12,863 nt of DNA, from contig JBKCVM010000154.1 of assembly GCA_046317855.1 (NCBI GenBank), forward strand, positions 1-12,863. The letters are read 5' to 3'. A program made the translations under genes and the position numbers. The stretch is from CAIOHW01 sp046317855 (GTDB lineage Bacteria; Bdellovibrionota; UBA1018). Positions 6,875-12,863 of this stretch are shown here, in pieces. Every line of letters begins with the position of its first letter. The stretch's first letter is position 1. The notes beneath the pieces were generated by a model. It saw only the letters and a list, made by a program, of their open reading frames with translations. It ran no database searches and had not been told where the DNA came from.

Positions 6875-9637
6875 ATGCAGTCTCAAGCCCAAGCCCAAAT
6901 TCATGATCCCCGGCAGACGCTTTATCTCATCGATATTAGCTCGTTCATCTTCAGGGCGTTCTATGCCATTCGGCCGCTGACTTCTCCCGGGGGAGAGCCG
7001 GTGAACGCAGTTTATGGCGTAGCCACCATGATTCAGAGGCTCGTTGAAGAGGCCAAGCCCCAGTACTTGGCTGTGGCTTTTGACAGCAAAGAGCCCTCGT
7101 TTAGAAAAGAGCGCTATGCAGAGTATAAGGCCAACCGTTCGGCTCCACCGGAGGATTTGGTCCCGCAATTTGACCGAATCGAAAGCCTGATTCGAGAGCT
7201 GGGTATCCATTCTTTCAGACAGAGCGGCATCGAGGCCGATGATTTAATTGGTACGCTCTCGCACCGATGGTGCGAACTGTCGCCGCGCCACGAAGTGGTC
7301 ATCGTCTCGGGTGATAAGGATCTGATGCAGCTTGTGGGACCCAGGGTGCAGATGCTCGATACGCTTAAAAATGTGATCTACAGTCCGATCGAAGTTGAGG
7401 CCAAGATGGGTGTTCCGCCCAGCCAAGTGCGCGACTACTTAGCGCTCGTGGGCGATAGCTCCGACAATATTCCAGGCGTGAGCGGAATCGGACCCAAGGG
7501 TGCCGTGGACCTTTTGCGCGAGCACGGTTCGCTTCAAGCAATCTTGGATGCTGCTGCGTGCGGAAAGGTCTCAGGAAAAAGAGGTACGACGATTGCGGGC
7601 GAGCGCGAGATGGCGCTTTTATCGCAGGAACTGGCCACGGTTCGTACCGACGTGGGCATTCACGTCGACGAAAAGGACTTTGGTTTTGAATTTGCTGTGA
7701 AGCCGGGCTGTGTGGCGCTACTTCAAGAATTGGGCTTCCACTCGCTTCTTGAAAAATGGAACGGAAAAAAAAGTAGCCCCCAGTCGCCAGCTGAGGTCGT
7801 GGCTCAAGCAGAGCTCGCTTCTAGAAGGTTCACCACCGTAACGACCCTAGAGGTCTTAGATGAAATCACTGCCCGCATCAGAGGGCAGGGCGAGTTTGGG
7901 TTTGATCTTGAGACCACTTCACTCAATCCGCGCGAGGCCGAGCTGGTGGGTGTTGCTCTTTGTCTAGGGGAGGAGGGGGGCTATTACATTCCGGTGGGTC
8001 ACCGGGGCACGGATACCGAGCAGTTGCCGCTTGGACGAGTGATGGAAAGGCTGACTCCCCTTCTTGAGGATTCTCGGATCAAAAAGATTGGGCAAAATCT
8101 TAAGTACGATTGGAGTGTCTGCCGCGCCCAGGGTGTGGAGCCTGACGGCATCGGTGCTGACACCATGGTCGCAGCTTACTTGCTTTCACCCGAGGGTCGC
8201 CATGATCTCAAGACGCTTGCGCAGACCTATCTAGGCTACACAGTACTTACTTACGAAGAAGTGTGCGGAAAGGGTCGTGATCAGATCGGGTTTGATCAAG
8301 TCGCTGTGGAACTTGCCACGCGCTACTCGGCCGAAGACGCTTGGGTTGCCTGGCGGCTTTGGCAAAAGCTCAAAAAAGAACTCGACACCCAAAAGCTGAT
8401 GCCAGTTTTTGCCACCGTGGACTTGCCTCTGGTGCAAGTGCTCTCTCGGATGGAGATGAATGGAGTCTGTATTGACGAGGGTTATCTCAAAAAGCTTTCG
8501 CAGGAGTTTGAACATGAACTTCGCGCGCTCGAAAAAAAGATTGCTGTCTACACAGATGGGCCGGTGAATCTGAATTCGCCACGCCAGTTAGGTGTGTTGC
8601 TGTTTGAAAAGCTTGGGCTCCCGACGCAGGGTAAGACCAAGACGGGATACTCAACTGACGCCTCGACTCTTGAGGCGCTGGCTCCTTTGCACGAAGTGCC
8701 CAGGCTCCTCCTGGAGTACCGTGAAATCTCCAAGCTCAAAGGCACGTATGTGGATCCGCTTCCTGTCATGAAAGACCCAAAGACTGGGAGAATTCACGCC
8801 TCTTTTCATCAGGCGGGTACGGCAACGGGCAGGCTCTCGAGCTCTGATCCCAACCTCCAAAATATTCCGATTCGTTCGGTACGCGGGATCCGAATTCGGG
8901 GAGCATTCGTCCCGTCACCTGGAAATTTGCTGATTTCAGCCGACTATAGTCAGATTGAGCTCAGACTTCTGGCTCACATGAGTGGGGATGCGGAGCTCGT
9001 GCGTTCTTTTAAGGCAGATGAGGACGTTCATCGTCGGACGGCATCCGAGATTTTTGGGGTCTCTCCTGAGCAGGTGGATGATCGGATGCGTTCGGTTGCC
9101 AAGGCGATCAACTTTGGTCTCATGTACGGAAAAACTGCCTTTGGTCTTGCGCAGGAGCTGGGGATTTCTCGGCGTGAGGCACAAGACACCATTGATCGCT
9201 ATTTTGAGCGCTATAGCGGAGTAAAGGCTTTTCTAGAGGGTCAGATTGAGCGCGCCCGCGAGCAGGGTTATGTCACGACTCTCTTGGGGAGAAGGCGTGC
9301 CCTTCCTGATATTCACTCGCGCAACCCCGCCATTCGAGCCGTGGCCGAGCGCATGGCGATGAATACGCCCATCCAGGGTACGGCAGCAGATCTCATGAAG
9401 CTTGCCATGATTGAAATCGACGGATGGCTTTCTGTTTCTGGTGCTGGGGCCAAGCTCATTATTCAAGTGCACGACGAAGTGGTGCTCGACTGTCCGGAGG
9501 GTGAGGTCGATCGCGTACAGTCCAAAGTGGTCGAGATCATGGAGAATGCCATGGAAAGTTCGGCGGGTGGCCAGTTGAAACTGAATGTTCCACTCAGAGT
9601 GAACGCTGCCCATGGTCGAAATTGGATGGAGCTCTAG
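6875..9637 (+). CDS. polA: DNA polymerase I
   Basis: A full-length 920-residue DNA polymerase I for Okazaki-fragment processing and repair. The N-terminal 5'-nuclease carries Asp20, the EADD motif, SGDKDL and GDSSDNIPGVSGIGPKGA. The 3'-5' proofreading domain is complete: Asp344 and Glu346 in FDLETT, Asp412 in NLKYD, and Tyr484 with Asp488 in YSAED. The polymerase domain has motif A (ADYSQIELR, Asp690), the O-helix (RSVAKAINFGLMYG) and motif C (VHDE, His866-Asp867). All three activities are therefore expected. The ribosome binding site is weak (only TAAG just before the ATG), consistent with translation coupled to the RDD gene eight bases upstream. Its TAG stop lies inside a CTAG that is also the stop of the convergent gene. 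Confidence 0.98.
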   Translation: MQSQAQAQIHDPRQTLYLIDISSFIFRAFYAIRPLTSPGGEPVNAVYGVATMIQRLVEEAKPQYLAVAFDSKEPSFRKERYAEYKANRSAPPEDLVPQFDRIESLIRELGIHSFRQSGIEADDLIGTLSHRWCELSPRHEVVIVSGDKDLMQLVGPRVQMLDTLKNVIYSPIEVEAKMGVPPSQVRDYLALVGDSSDNIPGVSGIGPKGAVDLLREHGSLQAILDAAACGKVSGKRGTTIAGEREMALLSQELATVRTDVGIHVDEKDFGFEFAVKPGCVALLQELGFHSLLEKWNGKKSSPQSPAEVVAQAELASRRFTTVTTLEVLDEITARIRGQGEFGFDLETTSLNPREAELVGVALCLGEEGGYYIPVGHRGTDTEQLPLGRVMERLTPLLEDSRIKKIGQNLKYDWSVCRAQGVEPDGIGADTMVAAYLLSPEGRHDLKTLAQTYLGYTVLTYEEVCGKGRDQIGFDQVAVELATRYSAEDAWVAWRLWQKLKKELDTQKLMPVFATVDLPLVQVLSRMEMNGVCIDEGYLKKLSQEFEHELRALEKKIAVYTDGPVNLNSPRQLGVLLFEKLGLPTQGKTKTGYSTDASTLEALAPLHEVPRLLLEYREISKLKGTYVDPLPVMKDPKTGRIHASFHQAGTATGRLSSSDPNLQNIPIRSVRGIRIRGAFVPSPGNLLISADYSQIELRLLAHMSGDAELVRSFKADEDVHRRTASEIFGVSPEQVDDRMRSVAKAINFGLMYGKTAFGLAQELGISRREAQDTIDRYFERYSGVKAFLEGQIERAREQGYVTTLLGRRRALPDIHSRNPAIRAVAERMAMNTPIQGTAADLMKLAMIEIDGWLSVSGAGAKLIIQVHDEVVLDCPEGEVDRVQSKVVEIMENAMESSAGGQLKLNVPLRVNAAHGRNWMEL

Positions 9638-10185
9638 TACACTGGCCCAAGCGGTCTTCTGCCGACGCGCTTGAGGACTTCGGTGCGAAAGCGCAACCAC
9701 GGGATCTCAGCTGCCCGCTCGGCCGTGCTACCGATGTGTGATGGAAGCGGGAGCCGCCTAAACCACTGCTTAGCGCGCGACACGGCATCTTCGGTGAGTT
9801 GTACTCCACTTTCGCTCACTCCTCCGGTTGGGCTTTGCCTCGGAATCCTCAGTGAAAGTCCCAGGCTCGATTCGACGTATGCGCGGTAGGTGGGGTAGGC
9901 CCAAACATAAAATTCGAGGACTTCCGGTAGGTTCAGAGATGCCACTGCCGATTGGATCTGTGCCATGGCGCTTGATGCGGATTCGCCGGGGCTCGCCATC
10001 AGCCGCTCTTTCAGCCAGCTTTCCCAGCGAGAAAAAGATTCAGCATTTTCGTCGCCTGATGGATAGAGTTCTTCTGCCTTTTCAAGGAGCTCTAGAAGTT
10101 CTTCTTCGCCCAAGAGCGCGGCAAGCCTGACAAGCACTTGGCCGTGCGCAGAAAGAACCTCACAGAGAAACTCGGCTAATCTCAT
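9634..10185 (-). CDS. hypothetical protein, last gene of four-gene cluster
   Basis: A 183-residue protein I do not recognise. It has no signal peptide or membrane helix. The first 60 residues are Leu/Glu-rich helix, the middle has a conserved-looking aromatic patch (EFYVWAYPTYRAYVESS), and the C-terminus is basic (RFRTEVLKRVGRRPLGPVY). Support for a real gene: an AGGA Shine-Dalgarno seven bases before the ATG, a 15-base gap from the previous gene, an open frame that stops exactly at the end of polA, and no competing long frame. Its start region is held in a hairpin (10183-10200), so it is probably made only when the previous gene is translated. Function unknown; likely restricted to the host's lineage. 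Confidence 0.7.
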   Translation of the reverse strand: MRLAEFLCEVLSAHGQVLVRLAALLGEEELLELLEKAEELYPSGDENAESFSRWESWLKERLMASPGESASSAMAQIQSAVASLNLPEVLEFYVWAYPTYRAYVESSLGLSLRIPRQSPTGGVSESGVQLTEDAVSRAKQWFRRLPLPSHIGSTAERAAEIPWLRFRTEVLKRVGRRPLGPVY

Positions 10186-10200
10186 GAGGCGTTCCTCATG
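10183..10200 (-). promoter_or_regulatory. perfect hairpin masking Shine-Dalgarno and start codon
   Basis: On the minus strand CATGAGG-AACG-CCTCATG forms a perfect 7-bp stem with a 4-base loop. The GAGG of the ribosome binding site is in the 5' arm and the ATG start codon of the 183-residue protein is in the 3' arm. The stop of the preceding gene (10203-10201) touches the 5' arm, so a terminating ribosome would melt the stem. Confidence 0.6.
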
Positions 10201-10779
10201 TCAGGGTTTTACCACGGAATGGACCCACCAGCTTTCAGGTGATTGGGGATCACGCTCGAGCGCAAGCACTGCAGATGAGTCAGTGGCTGTTCTGGATTGC
10301 TCCAGCCAGTTTTGAATCTGTTCTGGTCGATCCAGTTTTACCGGCAGACGTTTGGGCTGCCATCCGCAGTGCAGGGCAAGTAGGTAAACCAGTGCCTCCC
10401 ACTCTCGACCCGGCTGCAAAAGTACGGCGGGGAGCGCTGTTAAAGGTGATCGGCCTTCTGGAGCTGCAGCCCCAGAAGAGAAAACGAGTTTGAGCGGATC
10501 GGATTCAAGCTCGAGAGATTGTTTGAGCAACGGCAGGGGGTGAGCGAGCTGCTTCAGTGGCCATCGGGAGAGAGCCCCGTGGAGCTCGGACAGTTCATCC
10601 CTTAAGGACTCTTGTGAGGACTCTTGCTCTGGGCTTGCCATGTGGATGTTGATCAGCTGGTGAATGGAGTGAAAGAGCGAGCGCAAAAGAAGCAGCCTTT
10701 GGACTGGGCGATCGAGGGCTTTGGCCCAGGCCAGTTGAAGCTCTTTCTTTAGTCGCGCGAGTTCTTGTCCTGTGTCCAT
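10201..10779 (-). CDS. hypothetical protein, third gene of four-gene cluster
   Basis: A 192-residue soluble protein of unknown family. The N-terminal half is predicted helical and charged (LARLKKELQLAWAKAL, then a Leu-rich stretch and a Glu/Ser-rich segment); the C-terminal half contains a more globular part (LPAVLLQPGREWEALVYLLALH) and ends in SWWVHSVVKP. There is no signal peptide, membrane helix or catalytic motif I can name. The ATG at 10779 lies 31 bases inside the end of the preceding gene and has no clear Shine-Dalgarno, so its translation probably depends on ribosomes arriving from that gene. No better start is seen. Same operon as the genes either side. Confidence 0.7.
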   Translation of the reverse strand: MDTGQELARLKKELQLAWAKALDRPVQRLLLLRSLFHSIHQLINIHMASPEQESSQESLRDELSELHGALSRWPLKQLAHPLPLLKQSLELESDPLKLVFSSGAAAPEGRSPLTALPAVLLQPGREWEALVYLLALHCGWQPKRLPVKLDRPEQIQNWLEQSRTATDSSAVLALERDPQSPESWWVHSVVKP

Positions 10780-11156
10780 TGCTTCAGGGCCGACATCACC
10801 CGAGGGTCCTGAAAAGCTTCTTGGATGGCACCCTGGGTTTTGGTTTCAAAAGACCGAGCCAATCTGCGCGCCGGAACAAGAGGTTTAGCTGATCGCGCTT
10901 GTTCAAGCTCCTGTGCCCTAGCTCGTTCGGCTGCCTCGGCCGCAGCTTGTTTGCCTCGCTCAATCAGGCTGTCGCGGGCGAGTTTCTCAAGAGCGCTCCA
11001 CCCGCGGAGTGAATCGGTAAGGCGCATCTGAAGGTACCGAGCTTCAAGCGATCCTTCAAACTCGTGAGAAAGATGCAACAGCTCCACGGCCAACTCCGGA
11101 AGCTGGGCCAAGAACTGAGACGGAGTTTGAGCAGGAAGACTCACGGGCTGATCCAC
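10749..11156 (-). CDS. hypothetical helical protein, second gene of four-gene cluster
   Basis: A 135-residue, probably all-helical protein with no recognised family. Residues about 55-95 are rich in Ala, Glu and Arg (GKQAAAEAAERARAQELEQA) and could form a coiled coil or a long exposed helix, suggesting a protein-protein contact role. No signal peptide or membrane segment. The GTG start at 11156 is chosen because GAGGAGG lies seven bases before it; it overlaps the end of the preceding gene by 16 bases. A second GTG at 11144, overlapping the preceding stop as GTGA, is an alternative that would shorten the protein by four residues. Its end overlaps the next gene by 31 bases. Confidence 0.7.
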   Translation of the reverse strand: MDQPVSLPAQTPSQFLAQLPELAVELLHLSHEFEGSLEARYLQMRLTDSLRGWSALEKLARDSLIERGKQAAAEAAERARAQELEQARSAKPLVPARRLARSFETKTQGAIQEAFQDPRVMSALKQWTQDKNSRD

Positions 11157-11620
11157 AGCGTGGCCTCCTCAGACTGAGCGGCGAGGGCTCGGCTGATTTT
11201 TTTTATGGCGTCTTGACCAGGTAAGTCCCCTAGATCTGAAAGGGACGCCCCCCAGGCTTTGCGGCCAAGGCTCTTGAGGTTTTTTTCAAGCGCTTGCTGA
11301 GAGACCTCAGGCATCGAGCGCTCCCGACCTGACGGGCCCATTCCAATAAAGAGCAAGTGCAGCGTGCGGAATCCCTCGGGGGTTGAAAGAGGAGTGGGTA
11401 GGTAAGCGCACTCTCCCGCTGACCCCGAAAGAAAGCCAGACTCGATGGAGCGGCTGATCCAGCCGTGAAGGTGCCAATCCAGCAGACCAGCAAGCCCGCG
11501 AGGAGGCCGCTCGGTAGAAGAAAGTCCAATGATCCATGCGTCGGCACTTCCTTCAAAAAGGGCGCGAACGGGAGGGATATCCAGTTGCACATGGGTTGTG
11601 GTGACCGAGGGCTTGGCCAT
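11141..11620 (-). CDS. stand-alone M17 aminopeptidase N-terminal-like domain protein
   Basis: A 159-residue protein, first of the four-gene cluster. The pattern DAWIIGLSS...GLAGLLDWHLHGWISRSIESGFLSGSAGE...RTLHLLFIGMGP resembles the N-terminal, macro-fold domain of M17 leucyl aminopeptidases: a hydrophobic strand, a Leu-Asp helix, Phe-x-Gly-x-x-Gly-Glu, then a strand ending in a glycine turn. The catalytic metal-binding C-terminal domain is absent and no remnant of it follows, so it would not be a peptidase. In some bacteria this domain binds DNA or ligands within PepA; a binding role here is inference. It begins 57 bases after nusB, with only a weak AAGAG before the ATG. The family assignment is by eye and could be wrong; the gene itself is well supported by the operon layout. 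Confidence 0.7.
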   Translation of the reverse strand: MAKPSVTTTHVQLDIPPVRALFEGSADAWIIGLSSTERPPRGLAGLLDWHLHGWISRSIESGFLSGSAGECAYLPTPLSTPEGFRTLHLLFIGMGPSGRERSMPEVSQQALEKNLKSLGRKAWGASLSDLGDLPGQDAIKKISRALAAQSEEATLWISP

Positions 11621-11677
11621 AGCTCTTTTTGAGTGTCCCTTGATCGCTAAACCCCGGTCAAGAGAGTAAGAAACTGC

Positions 11678-12133
11678 CTAGGAGTGAGGGCGCTTTTCAC
11701 GCGCTACTTGATCGAGCACCCCATTGATAAAGGCAGGGGATTCTGCCTCGCCAAACTGTTTAGCAAGCTCTACAGCTTCATTGATGGTGACCGAGGGCGG
11801 AATATCCTCAAAGCGAGTCAGTTCGAATACCGCAAGGCGTAAAAGATTGCGATCTACGGCGGCCATGCGCGAAAGCTTCCACTCGGTTTGCGAAGCTTGA
11901 ATCAGGTCGTCAATTTTTTGTCGATCTCTTAGGGCTCCTGCGGCGAGCTCAGCTGCGAACTCGCGCTGAGCTTCGGGCACCAGAAAATGCGCAAAATGGG
12001 TCGCAAGCTCCCGGGCCATTCTAGAAGGATCTGAGAGCCATTGTTCAAGCTCCGCAGGCTGTCCGTCCATGCGGTACAAAATCTGAAAAGCAGCTTCTCT
12101 TGCCTGGCGGCGGCTTCCTGCGTTCTTGCTCAT
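11678..12133 (-). CDS. nusB: transcription antitermination factor NusB
   Basis: A 151-residue helical RNA-binding factor that with NusE (S10) binds boxA in rRNA leaders and supports antitermination. Family motifs: the N-terminal RRQAREAAFQILY, the central WKLSRMAAVDRNLLRLAVFEL, and the C-terminal PPSVTINEAVELAKQFG with FINGVLDQV. Length is typical (about 140-160). Its ATG overlaps the nrdR stop in an ATGA, so the two are translationally coupled. In many bacteria riboflavin genes stand between nrdR and nusB; here they are absent. Confidence 0.95.
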   Translation of the reverse strand: MSKNAGSRRQAREAAFQILYRMDGQPAELEQWLSDPSRMARELATHFAHFLVPEAQREFAAELAAGALRDRQKIDDLIQASQTEWKLSRMAAVDRNLLRLAVFELTRFEDIPPSVTINEAVELAKQFGEAESPAFINGVLDQVAREKRPHS

Positions 12134-12651
12134 GTCTTTTTCGTCTCCGTGGGCACACTCGCAAAAGGAAATACGAGCAGCGATGGGTCGTCTTCAGGAG
12201 AGGGGGGCTCTGTCTGGGTGAGTTCGGCTACGAACTGCTCGACGTCTTGAAACTCTCGGTAAACTGCCGCAAACCGCACATAGGCTACTTTGTCGAGCCG
12301 ACTGAGCTCTTGCATGACCATGAGGCCAATGTTCTTGGAAGGGATCTCCTTGGCGCCAAAGCTTGCAATTCTCCGTTCGATTCGCGCGACCACTTCTTCA
12401 AGCTGCAGGGTGGTGACTGGGCGCTTTTGACAGGCTTTCTTAAGGCCATTCATGATTTTTTCACGACTAAAGGGTTCGCGCCTTGCGTCTTTTTTGATCA
12501 CCGCAGGCATGACCTCTTCGACGCGTTCGTAGGTCGTGAATCTGCCCTCACAGATCGGGCACTCGCGCCGGCGTCGGGTGATATCGTTCGTCTGATTAAT
12601 GCGCGAGTCGATGACTTTGGTTTCAAGCGCTGAGCAGTAGGGGCACTTCAT
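12130..12651 (-). CDS. nrdR: transcriptional repressor NrdR
   Basis: The ATP/dATP-sensing repressor of ribonucleotide reductase genes. The N-terminal zinc ribbon has its four cysteines (Cys3, Cys6, Cys31, Cys34), followed by the DNA-binding RRRR basic run and the FTTYER motif; the ATP-cone domain occupies about residues 49-139 (VIKKDARREPFSREKI, ending in YVRFAAVYREF). A longer version from 12687 adds 12 residues before MKCPYC that lie in glyA, so the ATG at 12651 is the start. It overlaps the glyA stop as ATGA. The protein is 173 aa, longer than the usual roughly 150, because of an acidic, Pro-rich tail. No NrdR boxes are visible in the window, as its targets lie elsewhere. Confidence 0.96.
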   Translation of the reverse strand: MKCPYCSALETKVIDSRINQTNDITRRRRECPICEGRFTTYERVEEVMPAVIKKDARREPFSREKIMNGLKKACQKRPVTTLQLEEVVARIERRIASFGAKEIPSKNIGLMVMQELSRLDKVAYVRFAAVYREFQDVEQFVAELTQTEPPSPEDDPSLLVFPFASVPTETKKT

Positions 12652-12863
12652 GCGTGCCTTCTCCCGTAGACTGGAAAGCTGCTGCAAAGCTCGCGTACCG
12701 CTCCGCGAATGGCGGCAAGACGAGTGGAGTCGCCGCGGCTCTCAAGCGCTTCCGCAATCCAGCTTGCGATTTGCTTCATTTCTGGCTCGCGCATTCCTCG
12801 AGTGGTGAGAGCAGGTGTGCCAATTCGAATTCCACTCGTGATAAAGGGGCTCCGCTTTTCATG
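12648..12863 (-). CDS. glyA: serine hydroxymethyltransferase, C-terminal part (5' partial)
   Basis: The last 71 residues of glyA, which makes glycine and 5,10-methylene-tetrahydrofolate from serine. Translating the minus strand from the window edge gives HEKRSPFITSGIRIGTPALT, then TRGM, a hallmark GlyA segment containing the SGIRIGTPA and TTRG residues near the PLP/folate site, followed by a helical C-terminus that ends in SSFPVYGRRHA. Its TGA stop overlaps the nrdR ATG as ATGA. The gene start and the catalytic lysine lie outside the window. glyA-nrdR is a common neighbour pair, which supports the call. Confidence 0.95.
   Translation of the reverse strand, partial: HEKRSPFITSGIRIGTPALTTRGMREPEMKQIASWIAEALESRGDSTRLAAIRGAVRELCSSFPVYGRRHA

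Noticed and set aside
8231..9224. Several antisense and alternate frames within polA
   Set aside because: polA motifs are continuous through the region, so these are shadows.
10239..10493. Plus-strand frames 9671-10130, 10239-10493 and 10825-11031 opposite the four-gene cluster
   Set aside because: Shorter, without ribosome binding sites, and inconsistent with the tight minus-strand gene overlaps.
12100..12633. Plus-strand 177-residue frame opposite nrdR
   Set aside because: nrdR on the other strand has all zinc and ATP-cone motifs.
12652..12687. NrdR start at 12687
   Set aside because: Adds residues before the zinc ribbon that belong to the glyA coding end; the ATGA at 12648-12651 is the natural start.

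Overview
The window is a gene-dense bacterial chromosome segment of moderate G+C. It contains no tRNA, rRNA, CRISPR array or insertion sequence, and its longest gap between genes is about 70 bases. The best clue to the host is an adventurous-gliding (Agl/Glt) type set: an FHA-transmembrane-linker protein ending in an AgmX/PglI domain, plus one ExbB/MotA-like and two ExbD-like subunits in the aglR-aglQ-aglS order. That combination is typical of Myxococcota and Bdellovibrionota. I favour a Bdellovibrionota-like or related former deltaproteobacterium (inference). The heptose gene gmhA indicates a Gram-negative cell with LPS.

Layout, left to right. Positions 1-3369 (+): an AgmX/PglI-family FHA protein cut by the window edge, a small lipoprotein and an agmatinase-family ureohydrolase, packed almost without gaps. 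Positions 3379-5577 (-): trxA, then the three motor genes, with a possible promoter and a Shine-Dalgarno hairpin just before the ExbB-like gene. Positions 5623-9637 (+): gmhA, an RDD membrane protein and polA. Positions 9634-12863 (-): glyA (partial), nrdR and nusB, then four small uncharacterised genes that overlap or nearly touch. polA and the last of these four share a CTAG palindrome as their stop codons.

Functionally there are three blocks. The first is a probable trans-envelope proton-driven machine with a cytoplasmic FHA input, an inner-membrane stator and a periplasmic arm; the + and - motor genes converge on each other. The second is housekeeping: ADP-heptose synthesis, DNA polymerase I, thioredoxin, one-carbon metabolism, ribonucleotide reductase control and antitermination. 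The third, the least explained, is the four-gene cluster at 9634-11620. Its first protein resembles the non-catalytic N-terminal domain of M17 leucyl aminopeptidases, and its last gene has both Shine-Dalgarno and start codon locked in a perfect 7-bp hairpin, which suggests strict translational coupling. This cluster is the best candidate here for something undescribed, but its function cannot be read from sequence alone.
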